Shown here piece by piece: positions 8,550 through 18,677 of a DNA stretch of 64,000 nucleotides. Both the position numbers and the translations under genes were made by a program. Below the pieces are notes generated by a model, which did not search any database, was not told the origin of the DNA, and was given only the letters and a program-made list of their open reading frames with translations. Source of the DNA: Longimicrobiales bacterium (GTDB lineage Bacteria; Gemmatimonadota; Gemmatimonadetes; Longimicrobiales; Gaopeijiaceae). The stretch spans positions 614,501 through 678,500 of the forward strand of contig CATQHQ010000002.1 in assembly GCA_958296005.1 (NCBI GenBank). The letters are read 5' to 3'. Position 1 is the stretch's first letter, and each line of letters opens with the position of its first letter.

Positions 8550-9902
8550 ATGAAGATCGACGGCGGTGGAGAGTGCGTGCGTCGGATCGGCCGGGTATCG
8601 CCGACGACGTTCCTTCGGCTGGCGAAAGGGCAGCCCCGGGGCTTTTGGGCGAGCGGAGACCGGTGGGTGGCTCACGCGGGGGTGGCGGAGGATATCTGGT
8701 TGCCGGTTGGGGAGGAGTGCCGCTTTCGGACTGTGGAGACGCTGGCAGGACGGGTTCTTGGGCGACACGAGGGTCCAGGCGCGACGCGCGTCTTCGGCGG
8801 TTTCGCGTTTTCGGGGACGGACACCCTGACGGGGAGTTGGCTTTCGTTTGGGTCTGCGCGCTTCCATATGCCGGAAGTCGAGATCGAGTACCGGCCGGAG
8901 ACGGGGTCGTGCTGGGTGACGGCTCGCGGCGAGAACGGCGGCCACGCCGAGGAGGCCTGCAGGGCGTGGACCGGTGCGCTCTCGGCGGTCGGGAGTGCCG
9001 ATAGACGCGGGAGGACAGCGCCTGCGCCCGCAGGCTTTCGGCGGGCCGGGCAGATCAGCGGGATGGCCCGCGGGACCTGGGAGCGGATGGTGGCGAACGC
9101 CCTGCGGCGGATCGAGGTCGGGGACGCGGAGAAGGTGGTCCTGGCCCGCACCTTGGAGGTGCAGCCCGACGGGAGCGTGGAGCCGGACGAGGTGGTGGAT
9201 GCCCTGTGGCGGGAGAACCGCGGCAGCCACGTCTTCCTCTTCGAGCCTGAAGCGGGCAAGGCAATGGTTGGTGCCGCCCCGGAGACGCTGGCCACGGTCG
9301 CCAACGGCGTCTTTCGGGCGACGGCGGTGGCGGGGAGCGCGGGCGTTGGGGCGAACTCGGTGGAGACGGCCCACTTGGCCGACCGGCTGTTCAACAGCGC
9401 GAAGGACCGAGCGGAGCACGACTTCGTGGTTCGCGACATGGTGGCGCGGCTCGAGGCGCTGGGGTGCAGCGTCGGGCGGGATGTGGAGCCCCATGTGCTC
9501 GCGCTGGCCCGCATCCAGCACCTGGAGACGAAGATCGTGGCGAAGGTGCCGCCCGGTCTGTCCCTCTTGGCCATTGTGGAGTCCCTGCATCCGACGCCGG
9601 CGGTGTGCGGCATGCCCCGAGAGGTGGCGCTGGCCGTGCTGACGGAGAACGAGGTCTTCGACCGGGGCTGGTACGCGGGCCCGGTGGGGTGGCTGGATTC
9701 CAACGGGCGGGGGATATTCGTGCCCGCGCTGCGCTCGGCTGTACTGCGCAACGGCTCGTGGCGACTGTTCGCCGGCGCCGGCATCGTCGCGGGCTCGGAC
9801 CCGGTCTCGGAGTGGGAGGAGACGGAGATCAAGTTTCAGCCGGTGCTCCAGGCCATGGTGCGGGCCGAGATGAGCACGCGAGCCCAGCCCGGGGCCGAAT
9901 GA
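8550..9902 (+). CDS. menF: isochorismate synthase (menaquinone type)
   Basis: 450 residues; converts chorismate to isochorismate, the first committed step to menaquinone. The chorismate-binding domain fills the C-terminal two thirds: EKVVLARTLEV carries the Lys that acts as base in MenF, and HVFLFEPE, ATAVAGSA, LHPTPAVCGMP and GWYAGPVGW are the usual blocks of the family. Because menD follows with an ATGA overlap, a menaquinone role is preferred over siderophore synthesis (EntC). First gene of the men run. Confidence 0.92.
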   Translation: MKIDGGGECVRRIGRVSPTTFLRLAKGQPRGFWASGDRWVAHAGVAEDIWLPVGEECRFRTVETLAGRVLGRHEGPGATRVFGGFAFSGTDTLTGSWLSFGSARFHMPEVEIEYRPETGSCWVTARGENGGHAEEACRAWTGALSAVGSADRRGRTAPAPAGFRRAGQISGMARGTWERMVANALRRIEVGDAEKVVLARTLEVQPDGSVEPDEVVDALWRENRGSHVFLFEPEAGKAMVGAAPETLATVANGVFRATAVAGSAGVGANSVETAHLADRLFNSAKDRAEHDFVVRDMVARLEALGCSVGRDVEPHVLALARIQHLETKIVAKVPPGLSLLAIVESLHPTPAVCGMPREVALAVLTENEVFDRGWYAGPVGWLDSNGRGIFVPALRSAVLRNGSWRLFAGAGIVAGSDPVSEWEETEIKFQPVLQAMVRAEMSTRAQPGAE

Positions 9903-11686
9903 CCGGCGAGCTCAACTTCGCGTGGGCCAGGGAGATCGTCGGCGTCCTCTATCGCGGAGGCGTGACAGAAGTCGAGGTCGCTCCCGGCTCCAGGTCGGCG
10001 CCGCTGGTGCTCGCGGTCCGGTCGTTCCCCGGGATCCATGCGCGAGTCCACTTGGACGAACGCTCCGCCGCGTTCTTCGCGCTGGGCTACGGGCGACGGA
10101 GCGGCCGCCCGGCCGCCGTAGTCACGACATCGGGAACCGCCGTTGCCAACCTGCTCCCGGCTGTCGTGGAAGCCGACGCCTCCGACGTTCCGGTGATCAT
10201 CGTTACCGCGGACCGTCCCGGCCGGCTTCGCGGGGCCGACGCTCCCCAGACGATTGATCAGCCAGGCATCTTCGGCCCCCGGCTCCGCTTTGAAGCGGAC
10301 CTGCCGGTGCCCGAGCCCGACGCACTGCCCCACGCCGGCCGAATCGCGTCTGAAGCTCTGGGAAGCGCCGTGGGCCCGCCTGCAGGGCCGGTCCATCTCA
10401 ACGTTCCCTTCGACAAGCCTTTGCACCCCTCCTCGCCTGCAGGGGTGGAGGTGGGCGACGAACGCGCGTCTTCAAGCGCCCCTGGGTCGGCCCCCGAGCG
10501 GGGATCGCCGGGGCAACCGGACGACGCGGTGGAGCGCGGGGCGGCTCGTGTTGCCGACCGGCTGGCTGCCGCCCGCCGACCGATCCTGGTGGCTGGACCG
10601 TCCAGCGCCCCGGATGCCGAAGGCCCCGCGCTGGCCGAGTTCGCCGAACGGCTCCGCATCCCCCTCTTGGCCGACTCCCTTTCCGGGGCCCGGTTCACCG
10701 CGAGGGCGCGACGCGCGGCTCCGGCCCGATTGCCGGTCTGCGGCGCCTACGACCACTACCTCCGGGACCCGGCCGTCGTGGAGAGGCTCGCGCCGGACCT
10801 GATCCTCCGCACGGGCCGCACCCCCACGTCGGTCGCGCTGGAGACCACCCTGGAGCGCTGGCGCGACGCCGCACAGGTCGTGATCGACGCCGGTCGCCGG
10901 CCCAAGGACCATCAGCGCTTGGCGGACGACTATGTTCGCGCCCCCGCCGGTCCCGTCTTGGCGCGCGTCGCCGCATCGGCCTCCGGCGCCCCGGCCGATC
11001 CGTGGCGCACCCTCTGGTCCCGAGCCGAGGCTGCGGCGTGGTCCGCCGTCGAAGAGGCCGCCGGCGACCCTGCCAACGAAGGCGCGTACGCCGCTGCCGT
11101 CCTCGGGGCGCTGCCTTCGGACGCGACGCTCTTCGTCGCCAGCTCGATGCCGGTCCGCGACCTCGACACGTACTGCCGTCCGGCGTCGAGGGAGGTTCGG
11201 GTCCTGGCCAACCGTGGGGCCAACGGCATCGACGGGACCGTCTCGTCGGTGCTGGGGTGCGCCGCGGGAGGCGCCGGCCCCGTCGTCGGACTTCTGGGCG
11301 ACCTGGCCTTCTACCACGACATGAACGGCTTGCTGGCGGCCCGCGACCTGGAGCTGAACGTCGTCCTCGTCTTGGTGGACAACGACGGAGGCGGCATCTT
11401 CCACATGTTGCCCATCCGGGCGTTCGAGCCTGCGTTCACGCCTTACTTTGCGACGCCCCACGGGCTAGACTTCCGCCATGCGGCCCGCCTCTACGACATC
11501 CGGTTTCGCGACGTTCACGGTCCGGCCCAGCTGGCGGAGGCCGTAGCCGCCGCCGTCCGCCGCCCGGGGACCGAGATCGTTCGCGTGCGGACCGACCGGG
11601 AAACCAACCGCCGCCGCCACGAAGGAGTCCGCGAGGAGGCGGCCCGTCGCGCCGCCACCGCGCTGGGCTTGGCCGCCGATCGCTGA
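9899..11686 (+). CDS. menD: 2-succinyl-5-enolpyruvyl-6-hydroxy-3-cyclohexene-1-carboxylate synthase
   Basis: 595 residues; a thiamine-diphosphate enzyme joining isochorismate and 2-oxoglutarate. Family blocks seen are VAPGSRSAPLVLA near the N-terminus, HLDERSAAFFALG with the TPP-activating Glu region, VVTTSGTAVANLLPAVVEA, and near the C-terminus NRGANGIDGTVSSVLG and LLGDLAFYHDMNGL (GD...N type metal/TPP motif). The start ATG overlaps the menF stop by four bases. Length is normal for MenD, so it is not a MenD-MenH fusion. Confidence 0.95.
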   Translation: MTGELNFAWAREIVGVLYRGGVTEVEVAPGSRSAPLVLAVRSFPGIHARVHLDERSAAFFALGYGRRSGRPAAVVTTSGTAVANLLPAVVEADASDVPVIIVTADRPGRLRGADAPQTIDQPGIFGPRLRFEADLPVPEPDALPHAGRIASEALGSAVGPPAGPVHLNVPFDKPLHPSSPAGVEVGDERASSSAPGSAPERGSPGQPDDAVERGAARVADRLAAARRPILVAGPSSAPDAEGPALAEFAERLRIPLLADSLSGARFTARARRAAPARLPVCGAYDHYLRDPAVVERLAPDLILRTGRTPTSVALETTLERWRDAAQVVIDAGRRPKDHQRLADDYVRAPAGPVLARVAASASGAPADPWRTLWSRAEAAAWSAVEEAAGDPANEGAYAAAVLGALPSDATLFVASSMPVRDLDTYCRPASREVRVLANRGANGIDGTVSSVLGCAAGGAGPVVGLLGDLAFYHDMNGLLAARDLELNVVLVLVDNDGGGIFHMLPIRAFEPAFTPYFATPHGLDFRHAARLYDIRFRDVHGPAQLAEAVAAAVRRPGTEIVRVRTDRETNRRRHEGVREEAARRAATALGLAADR

Positions 11687-11707
11687 ACCCGAACCCCCGA
11701 GGAACCG

Positions 11708-12547
11708 ATGACCGACACGGCCTGGGAGACCGCCAAGACCTACGAAGACATCACCTACAGGAAGCGGGACGGAGTTGCCCGAATCGCGATCAACCGCCCC
11801 GAAGTGCGCAACGCCTTCCGCCCCGAGACCCTCTTCGAGCTTCTGGACGCCTTTGGCGACGCCAACGAGGACCCGCAAGTGGGCGTCGTGCTCCTCACCG
11901 GCGAAGGGCCGGCCAGGGACGGCAAGTACGCCTTCTGCTCCGGCGGCGACCAGCGGGTCCGAGGCGACGCGGGGTACGTGGGCCGGGACGGGGTTCCGCG
12001 CCTGAACGTCCTCGTGCTGCAGCGCCTGATCCGCACCATGCCCAAGCCGGTGATCGCCCTCGTGGCAGGCTACGCGATCGGCGGAGGACACGTCCTGCAC
12101 GTGGTGTGCGACCTGACGATCGCCGCGGACAACGCCGTCTTCGGGCAGACCGGCCCCAAGGTAGGCAGCTTCGACGGCGGCTTCGGATCGTCGTACCTAG
12201 CGCGCATCGTCGGGCAGAAGAAGGCCCGGGAGATCTGGTACCTGTGCCGCCAGTACGACGCCCGGGAAGCGGAAGCGATGGGGCTGGTCAACAAGGTCGT
12301 CCCCGTGGACGAGCTGGAGGACGAGGGCTTCGCGTGGGCGCAGCAGATCCTTCAGCACAGCCCGCTGGCGATCCGGTTGCTCAAGTCCGCCTTCAACGCC
12401 GATGTGGACGGGCAGGCTGGACTCCAGGAGCTGGCCGGCAACGCCACGCTCCTCTTCTACATGACGGAGCAGGGCCAAGAAGGCCGCGACGCCTACCTGC
12501 AGAAGCGCAAGCCCGACTTTCGACGGTATCCTTGGCTTCCGTGGTAG
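11708..12547 (+). CDS. menB: 1,4-dihydroxy-2-naphthoyl-CoA synthase
   Basis: 279 residues, crotonase fold; closes the second ring of the naphthoquinone from o-succinylbenzoyl-CoA. Marks of Men[38 protein letters not shown] (oxyanion hole), [29 protein letters not shown], and the C-terminal [13 protein letters not shown]. The last motif set separates MenB from other enoyl-CoA hydratases. It sits between menD and menA. Confidence 0.95.
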   Translation: MTDTAWETAKTYEDITYRKRDGVARIAINRPEVRNAFRPETLFELLDAFGDANEDPQVGVVLLTGEGPARDGKYAFCSGGDQRVRGDAGYVGRDGVPRLNVLVLQRLIRTMPKPVIALVAGYAIGGGHVLHVVCDLTIAADNAVFGQTGPKVGSFDGGFGSSYLARIVGQKKAREIWYLCRQYDAREAEAMGLVNKVVPVDELEDEGFAWAQQILQHSPLAIRLLKSAFNADVDGQAGLQELAGNATLLFYMTEQGQEGRDAYLQKRKPDFRRYPWLPW

Positions 12548-12567
12548 AGGACGGGGGTCCGGCGGGC

Positions 12568-13509
12568 ATGGAGCGCGCGCGCGTCGCCCCGAGCCCTGTG
12601 CGCGTGTGGATCTCGGCGACCCGCCCCAAGACGTTGACCGCCGGGCTTGCGCCGGTAGCCGCCGCGACTGGACTCGCGACCGCCCAGGGCGTCTTCGCCG
12701 GCGACGCCGTGGCGGCCTCGTTGATGTGCGTGGTCTTTCTGCAGATTGCGACCAACTTGGCCAACGACTACTTCGACTTCGTCAAGGGCGCCGACACGGC
12801 CGAGCGTGTTGGTCCGACGCGCGCCACCCAATCGGAGCTCTTGTCGCCCACGGCGGTCTTTCTCGGCATGTCGGTGTGCTTGGTGCTGGCAGCCGGCGCC
12901 GGGGGCTACCTGGCAGGTGCGGCCGGCTGGCCTATGTTCGCCTTGGGCGCCGTGTGCCTGGCGTGCGCGGTCGGCTACACCGGCGGGCCGCGGCCGCTCG
13001 CCTACCACGGCCTGGGCGACCTCTTCGTGCTCGTCTTCTTCGGACCCGTGGCGACGGCCGGGACCTACTACGTGCAGACCCAGGTCCTGTCGGCGGACGC
13101 GATCCTCGCCGGGGTCGGCCTCGGGGCGTTCAGCACGGCGATCCTGACCGTCAACAACCTGCGGGACCGAGAGACCGACGCGGCGGCCGGCAAGCGCACC
13201 CTGGCCGTGCGCTTCGGCGACAGATTTGCCGCCTACGAGTACATGGCGTGTCTGCTGGTGGCCCTGCTGACGCCCGTTGTCGGCCTTGCCTTCCTCGGGT
13301 GGTCGCCGTGGCTGTTCATCTGCGTCTTCGGCGTGGTCAGCTGCAGAAGGCCGGCGTCGATCGTGGCCGCCTACGCCAAGCCCGGGGCGGACGCCGGGGA
13401 GCTGGACCGCAGGGCCCTCAATCCAGTCCTCGGGATGACGGCCCGGTGCGTGCTGATGTACGGCTTGCTGCTCGCCATAGGCTTCATGTCCGCCGTGCTC
13501 TGGGGGTAA
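12568..13509 (+). CDS. menA: 1,4-dihydroxy-2-naphthoate polyprenyltransferase
   Basis: 313 residues from ATG 12568; a GTG at 12541 overlapping menB is a possible earlier start. A UbiA-family membrane enzyme attaching the polyprenyl tail to DHNA with loss of CO2. The two Asp-rich motifs are present: [11 protein letters not shown] and [22 protein letters not shown], with about eight hydrophobic spans. [12 protein letters not shown] at the N-terminus is typical of MenA. It acts in the cytoplasmic membrane. Confidence 0.93.
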   Translation: MERARVAPSPVRVWISATRPKTLTAGLAPVAAATGLATAQGVFAGDAVAASLMCVVFLQIATNLANDYFDFVKGADTAERVGPTRATQSELLSPTAVFLGMSVCLVLAAGAGGYLAGAAGWPMFALGAVCLACAVGYTGGPRPLAYHGLGDLFVLVFFGPVATAGTYYVQTQVLSADAILAGVGLGAFSTAILTVNNLRDRETDAAAGKRTLAVRFGDRFAAYEYMACLLVALLTPVVGLAFLGWSPWLFICVFGVVSCRRPASIVAAYAKPGADAGELDRRALNPVLGMTARCVLMYGLLLAIGFMSAVLWG

Positions 13510-13515
13510 GGGGCG

Positions 13516-14934
13516 TTGCCGTCAAGACAACTAGCCCGCGCGGCTGCCGCGGCTCCCGACGCCGTGGCCCTGAAGTGGGACGGCGAACATCTCTCCTACC
13601 GGGAACTGGATCAAGCCGCAACCCGATGGGGGGACCGGTTTCGGGCCACCGGCCTGTCGCCGGGCGCGGTCGTCGCTCTGTCGGTTCCCCCGGGGCCGGA
13701 GGCCGTCGCCGCTCTCTTCGGCGCGTGGCGCGGCGGGTACGTGGCCGCGCCGCTCCACGAAGGGCTCGCCGAGCACGAGGTCGCCTACGCCATGCGTCTC
13801 CTCCGCCCGGCTTGCCGCGTGGACGCCGGCGGGGCCGTCGCGACCGTCGCGGATCGGGCGTCCGGCGGCTCCCACGGGACCGATGCCCGCGACGGCCGGC
13901 GCAACGTCTGCGTCTTCCTCCTCACCTCGGGTTCCTCGGGAAGCCCCAAGGCCGTCGGGATCGCCCCCGACGCCTTCGCCGCTTCAGCCGCCGGGACCTG
14001 TCGCCTCCTCTCCCTGCGACCCGACGACTGCTGGGGCCTCTGCCTCTCGCTGGGCCACGTCGGCGGGCTGGCGCTGCTCCTCCGCGCCGTCGCGATGGGG
14101 TGCGCGGTCCGACTCTGGGCGTCGTTCGACGCCGACGCAGTGGCGGAAGCCGTCGCAGCGGGCGACGTGACCCACCTCTCTCTGGTGCCGGTCATGTTGC
14201 GACGCGTGCTGGATCGCCTCGGCGGGCGGGCGCCTGCCGGCAGACTCCGGTGCGTTCTGGTGGGAGGCGCGGCGGCGTCCCGGGAGCTGCTCGACCGGGC
14301 CGCGAGGGCGGGGTTGCCGGTCGCCCCCACTTGGGGGATGACAGAGACGGCGTCCCAGGTGGCCACCGCGCCGCCCGAATTGGCACGACGGCTTCCGGGG
14401 ACCGTTGGACCGCCCCTGCCGGGGGTGGAGGTGAAGGCGGTGGATGCGGATGCGCCGCACGACCGGGGCGTCTTGGCCGTGCGGGGTCCCACGCTGGCTT
14501 CGGTGGTGGTGCGAACGCCGGGCGCCGCGCCGGAAGCGCTGCCGGTGGACGACGACGGCTGGTTCCGCACCGCCGACGTGGGCCGAGTGGACGAGGCCGG
14601 GCGCCTCTGGGTGGAGGGTAGGGCCGATGCGATGATCGTGACCGGAGGGTTGAACGTGGCGCCCAGAGAGGTGGAACAGGTGATCGAGTCGATGCCCGGC
14701 GTCGCGGAGGCGGTGGTCTTCGGGACGCCGGACGAGGAGTGGGGAGAAGTCGTCGCGGCCGTGGTCGAGGCGGACCAGAGCACGGTCAGGGCGGAGGACG
14801 TGTTCAGCCATTGCCGCGCCCGCCTGGCGAAAGGCCGCCGTCCGTCTCGAGTCCAAGTGGTGGAGGGCCTGCCGCGCACCCAGACGGGCAAGACGATGCG
14901 AGAGGCGGCGCGGGAGAGGTTCGGCAACGCATGA
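13516..14934 (+). CDS. menE: o-succinylbenzoate--CoA ligase
   Basis: 472 residues from a TTG start six bases after menA. An AMP-forming ligase of the ANL family: P-loop LLTSGSSGSPKAVG, adenine motif PTWGMTETASQ, hinge DGWFRTADVGRVDEAGRLWVEGR and catalytic Lys in TQTGKTMREAA. Assignment to MenE rather than another acyl-CoA ligase rests on the men context. No menC (o-succinylbenzoate synthase) or menH was found nearby; they must lie elsewhere or be replaced. Confidence 0.87.
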   Translation: MPSRQLARAAAAAPDAVALKWDGEHLSYRELDQAATRWGDRFRATGLSPGAVVALSVPPGPEAVAALFGAWRGGYVAAPLHEGLAEHEVAYAMRLLRPACRVDAGGAVATVADRASGGSHGTDARDGRRNVCVFLLTSGSSGSPKAVGIAPDAFAASAAGTCRLLSLRPDDCWGLCLSLGHVGGLALLLRAVAMGCAVRLWASFDADAVAEAVAAGDVTHLSLVPVMLRRVLDRLGGRAPAGRLRCVLVGGAAASRELLDRAARAGLPVAPTWGMTETASQVATAPPELARRLPGTVGPPLPGVEVKAVDADAPHDRGVLAVRGPTLASVVVRTPGAAPEALPVDDDGWFRTADVGRVDEAGRLWVEGRADAMIVTGGLNVAPREVEQVIESMPGVAEAVVFGTPDEEWGEVVAAVVEADQSTVRAEDVFSHCRARLAKGRRPSRVQVVEGLPRTQTGKTMREAARERFGNA

Positions 14935-16238
14935 CCCAGAACGCCCCCGCGACCTCGCTCCTCGACGAACTCCGCTGGCGGGGCCTCCTTGCCGACTTCA
15001 CCAGCCACGCCGCCGAAGCGCTGGCCGCCGGCCAAGTCACCGGTTACATCGGCTTCGACCCCACGGCTTCGTCGCTCCATGTGGGCTCGCTGGTCCCGAT
15101 CATGGGACTTGTGCACTTGCAGCGGGCGGGCCACTGCCCGATCGCGCTGGTGGGCGGCGGCACGGGGTTGATCGGCGACCCCTCGGGGAAGGCGTCGGAG
15201 CGCGCGTTGCTGGACAAGGCGCAGGCGGAGGAGAACGCGCGCGGAATCCACCGGCAGCTGTCGCTGTTTCTCGACTTCGAAAGCCGAACCAACCCCGCTC
15301 GCATGGCGAACAACTTGGATTGGCTGAGCGACATGGGGATGGTGGACTTCCTGCGCGACGTGGGGAAGCACTTCTCCGTCAACGCCATGTTGCGCAAGGA
15401 GTCGGTGAAGCGTCGCCTGGACGAGGAAGAGTCGGGCCTCTCCTTCACCGAGTTCAGCTACCAGCTCCTGCAGGCGTACGACTTCCGCGAACTCGCCACC
15501 CGTTTCGGATGCACGTTGCAGATGGGCGGGTCGGACCAGTGGGGCAACATCACCGCGGGAATCGACCTCGTGCGCCGCATGGGCGGGCCGCGTTGCCACG
15601 GGATCGTCTTTCCGCTGCTGGAGTCCCGGGGCGGCGTCAAGTTCGGCAAGACCGAGGCGGGGACAGTCTGGCTGGACCCGGAGCGCACCTCGCCCTACCG
15701 CTTCTACCAGTACTGGCTCAACACGGAAGACGCCGACATGGTGCGCTACCTGCGGTTGTTCACCCTTCTGGGCAAGGCGGAGGTCCACGAATTGGCCCAG
15801 GCGACCTCCAAGAACCCCCACCGGCGGGAGGCGCAACGGCGGCTGGCCGCGGAAGTCACGCGGATCGTCCACGGCCAGGAAGGGCTGGACCGGGCCGTCC
15901 AGGCGTCCCGAGTGCTCTTCGGCGGCAGCGTCGAGGGACTAGGGGCGGACGAGATTGCCGAGATCTTCGCCGACGTGCCTTCCAAGACCATTGCCAAGTC
16001 CCGCTTGGAGGCAGAGGGCGGCCTACCGCTCGCGCCGCTGATGGCGGAGGTTGGGATCGCGTCGTCCGGGTCGGCGGCCCGACGGCTGATCAAGGAGGGC
16101 GGCGTCTACGTCGGCGGGGTTCGGGTGACGGACGTCCGCGCTACGCTGGCCGCGGCCGACGCCGTCGAGGGCCGCTTCGTGGTCCTGCGCGTCGGCAAGA
16201 AGCGCCACTGCCTGCTGGACGCGGGGGCGCCGATCTAA
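14931..16238 (+). CDS. tyrS: tyrosyl-tRNA synthetase
   Basis: 435 residues; charges tRNA-Tyr. Class I marks: GFDPTASSLHVGS (HIGH-type, about 50-53), MGGSDQWGNITAG (tyrosine and ATP pocket), and the KMSKS-type loop KFGKT near 237-241, the bacterial TyrRS variant. A C-terminal S4-like RNA-binding domain starts with GSAARRLIKEGGVYVGG. The ATG overlaps menE by four bases, so tyrS seems co-transcribed with the men genes. No T-box or other leader is possible at this tight junction. Its stop overlaps the converging acyl-CoA oxidase gene by four bases. Confidence 0.96.
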   Translation: MTQNAPATSLLDELRWRGLLADFTSHAAEALAAGQVTGYIGFDPTASSLHVGSLVPIMGLVHLQRAGHCPIALVGGGTGLIGDPSGKASERALLDKAQAEENARGIHRQLSLFLDFESRTNPARMANNLDWLSDMGMVDFLRDVGKHFSVNAMLRKESVKRRLDEEESGLSFTEFSYQLLQAYDFRELATRFGCTLQMGGSDQWGNITAGIDLVRRMGGPRCHGIVFPLLESRGGVKFGKTEAGTVWLDPERTSPYRFYQYWLNTEDADMVRYLRLFTLLGKAEVHELAQATSKNPHRREAQRRLAAEVTRIVHGQEGLDRAVQASRVLFGGSVEGLGADEIAEIFADVPSKTIAKSRLEAEGGLPLAPLMAEVGIASSGSAARRLIKEGGVYVGGVRVTDVRATLAAADAVEGRFVVLRVGKKRHCLLDAGAPI

Positions 16239-18559
16239 ACCGATTTCCTCCCCACGGGCGCGCCGACCAGGTAGTCGGGGATCTCGAAAGCGTCCACGAG
16301 CTCGAGGGCATGGGGCGCCAGCTCTCGGCACGCCCGGTTCACCTCCGCCCGAACGGCCTCGCTCTTCATCGGCTCGAAGTACCCTGCCTCCAGGTACCAC
16401 GCCCTGTGCGTCTCCAAGACGGACAACCCGTACAGCGACAACACCCGGGCGAGCAGTTCCTTGCCCTTGGACTCCGCCAGCGGTTCCAGGTCTCGCAGGG
16501 CCGTCGAGAGAAGAACCCGGTCGGCGTGGGCCGACGCCAGCGCGATCAGGTGGTCCTGGCACTCGTTCGCCGCGTCGAAGCTGTCCATGCCCGCGTCGAT
16601 CCGGGCCTTCAGCCGACGGGCCGCGGAGCGCAGCAGCCGATCCTCCCGGTACCGGAGAGCGGCCAGTTGGAACGCGCCTCCAACCAAGTGGTCCGGGTCC
16701 GTTCGGCGCGTGACGACCGGGTTCATGTCCGTCAGGCGCGTGCCGGCCATCTCGGCCAAGTAGCGAGCCATCCCCCACATCGACAAGTCGCCCATGTCCC
16801 TCCCGTAGCGGGAGAGCAAGCCCTTGGCGACGAGCTGGAGAAGGACCGGGTTGGCGCCCTCGAAGGTGGTGAACACGTCGGTGTCGGCCTTGAGCCGGCC
16901 GAACTGGTTCTCGGCGAGGTAGCCCTGGCCGCCGCACGCCTCTCGACACGCTTGCAGGGTGTTCACCGCGTCGCGAGAAGCCGTCGCCTTGAGCGCGGCG
17001 GCCCGGACTTCGAGCCGACGTCGGTCTGCATCGGGGTCCGCAAGGCGCCGGATCAGCGCCCGCACCGCGAAGCCGGTCGCGTAGCAACGGGCCAGCCGAG
17101 GCAGGAGCGCGCGCTGCACGCTCAGGTAGGTCAGCACCGGGACCTCGGCTCCTCCCGCTGGACCGAACTGGCGACGGGCCGCGGTGTAGCGCACCGCAAT
17201 CGTCAGCGCCTTGCGGGCGACGGCGACGGAGGCGGCGGCGATGCTGACGCGCCCGGACACGAGCGTTCCCAGCATGGTGAAGAACCGCCGCCCCGGGCTG
17301 GGGATCGAGCTCTCGTACTCGCCGGCGTCGTTGATCCCGGCGAAGCGGTCGAGAAGGGCGCCCTCGGGCACCCGCACCGCATCGAACCGGATGCGCCCGT
17401 TGTCCACGCCGTTCAGCCCTTCCTTGGCGCCGCAATCCTCTATCGACACGCCCGGCGCAGGCGCCCCGGAGCGCTCGCGGATGGGAACCAGGAAGGCGTG
17501 GACGCCGTGGTCCGTCCCGCCCGCCAAGAGCCGCGCGAAGACCGTGGCGATCCGCCCGTCAAGCGCAGCGTTGCCGATGTAGTCCTTGCGGGCGTCGTCG
17601 TCGGGGGTCGCCACGACGAACTCCCGCGCCGCCGCATCGTGGGTCGCGACGGTGCGGATATCCCGGACGTTGGAGCCGTGGCCGGTCTCGGTCATCGCGT
17701 AGCAGCCGGGCAGCTCCATCGATGCGACCCGGGCCAGGTAGCGGCGGTGGTGCTTCTCCGTGCCCAGCTGTGCGATGCTGCCGCCGAAGAGCCCGAACTG
17801 GACGCCGTACTTGACCAGCACGCTCAAGTCTCCCAAGGCAAGCTCCTCGAAGACGGCAACGCCTGCGCCCGCGTCTCCGGCGCCGCCGAGCTCCTCGGGA
17901 AAGGCGAAGGCGCCCAGGCCCGCTTCCGCCAGCGCCTTCACCGCGACGAGGGTTCGCTCCCGCTGCTCGGCCAGAGGCAGCGGGTCGGGGATGCGCAGCT
18001 CCGGCTGGGACAGCACCGCGCGCACCCGCGCTCGAAGCTCCGGGTAGTCTCCCCGAACCGCCTGGGCGACTTGGCGGGCGGTTCCCGACGAGCGTGCCCC
18101 GATCGCGGGCACCCCGCCGTAGGCGCCGACCAACTCTCGAAGAACCTCTCCCCCCGAGAAGCCCAGCTCCATCTCCAGCTTGCCCAGGGTCGCGACGGCC
18201 GCCGTTCGCCACGACGGCGCTCGGGTCGTCGTCGCCTCCGCCAGAGCCAACCCGGCTCGCGTCAGGGTCACGACGCCGGTACCGGCCGTCGCCCGAACCG
18301 CCGCAGTTGCCGCGCTGTAGGTTGCCGAGCTCGGCGGGCGGGTCCGATCCAGCCATTCCTTCGCCCGCGCCCGGCCCTCTTGGGTCATCCATTCGGTGCC
18401 GTCAAGCGTCCGGCGGATCGACTCTAGCTCGACCTCGTCGATCAAGCCGTCAGCCCAAACGGCGCACAGCAACGGCAGCAAGACGAGGAACGAAGGCTCC
18501 TGGGAAAGCGGAGATCCCCAAGGGGGCGTGGCGGATGGCGGTTGCTGGCGGGCGGACAT
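16235..18559 (-). CDS. acyl-CoA oxidase/dehydrogenase with TerB-like N-terminal domain
   Basis: 774 residues. Residues about 130-774 are an acyl-CoA oxidase-like flavoprotein: [16 protein letters not shown] (FAD-binding), [23 protein letters not shown], and [17 protein letters not shown] followed by [17 protein letters not shown], where the Glu is the catalytic base. It should oxidise acyl-CoA to enoyl-CoA, with oxygen or ETF as acceptor. The first 75 residues ([21 protein letters not shown]) look like a TerB/DjlA-type helical acidic domain, not usual for this family. It reads convergently with tyrS and divergently from purE. Confidence 0.88.
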   Translation of the reverse strand: MSARQQPPSATPPWGSPLSQEPSFLVLLPLLCAVWADGLIDEVELESIRRTLDGTEWMTQEGRARAKEWLDRTRPPSSATYSAATAAVRATAGTGVVTLTRAGLALAEATTTRAPSWRTAAVATLGKLEMELGFSGGEVLRELVGAYGGVPAIGARSSGTARQVAQAVRGDYPELRARVRAVLSQPELRIPDPLPLAEQRERTLVAVKALAEAGLGAFAFPEELGGAGDAGAGVAVFEELALGDLSVLVKYGVQFGLFGGSIAQLGTEKHHRRYLARVASMELPGCYAMTETGHGSNVRDIRTVATHDAAAREFVVATPDDDARKDYIGNAALDGRIATVFARLLAGGTDHGVHAFLVPIRERSGAPAPGVSIEDCGAKEGLNGVDNGRIRFDAVRVPEGALLDRFAGINDAGEYESSIPSPGRRFFTMLGTLVSGRVSIAAASVAVARKALTIAVRYTAARRQFGPAGGAEVPVLTYLSVQRALLPRLARCYATGFAVRALIRRLADPDADRRRLEVRAAALKATASRDAVNTLQACREACGGQGYLAENQFGRLKADTDVFTTFEGANPVLLQLVAKGLLSRYGRDMGDLSMWGMARYLAEMAGTRLTDMNPVVTRRTDPDHLVGGAFQLAALRYREDRLLRSAARRLKARIDAGMDSFDAANECQDHLIALASAHADRVLLSTALRDLEPLAESKGKELLARVLSLYGLSVLETHRAWYLEAGYFEPMKSEAVRAEVNRACRELAPHALELVDAFEIPDYLVGAPVGRKSV

Positions 18560-18640
18560 CGATGCGCAGGCGTGTAGGGTGGGGGATCGGCACCCCTATT
18601 CTCCATCCGCCGTTCCGGCGTCGCAAGCGGGCGGAAGCGG

Positions 18641-18670
18641 TTGCCGATCGTCCGCCGCCGCGCATATTTT
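18641..18670 (+). promoter_or_regulatory. purE promoter candidate, probably leaderless
   Basis: TTGCCG (18641-18646) and TATTTT (18665-18670) are 18 bases apart; the purE ATG begins 7 bases after the -10. Transcription would start at or next to the A of ATG, so the mRNA may have no 5' leader. The rest of the 18560-18677 gap shows nothing else clear. Confidence 0.5.
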
Positions 18671-18677
18671 TCCGGCC

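Noticed and set aside
6870-9590. Long minus-strand open frame of about 900 codons antisense to the decarboxylase and menF
   Set aside because: GC-rich DNA gives long antisense frames; the translation is Arg/Pro/His-rich and lacks family motifs.
9464-9898. Upstream extension of the menD frame inside menF
   Set aside because: Arg/Gly/Ala-rich shadow; the ATGA overlap at 9899 gives the normal MenD start.
8550-9902. EntC-type siderophore isochorismate synthase
   Set aside because: menD, menB, menA and menE follow directly; no siderophore genes nearby.
15320-18427. Plus-strand open frame of about 1035 codons antisense to the acyl-CoA oxidase
   Set aside because: Same cause; the sense genes tyrS and acyl-CoA oxidase have full motif sets.
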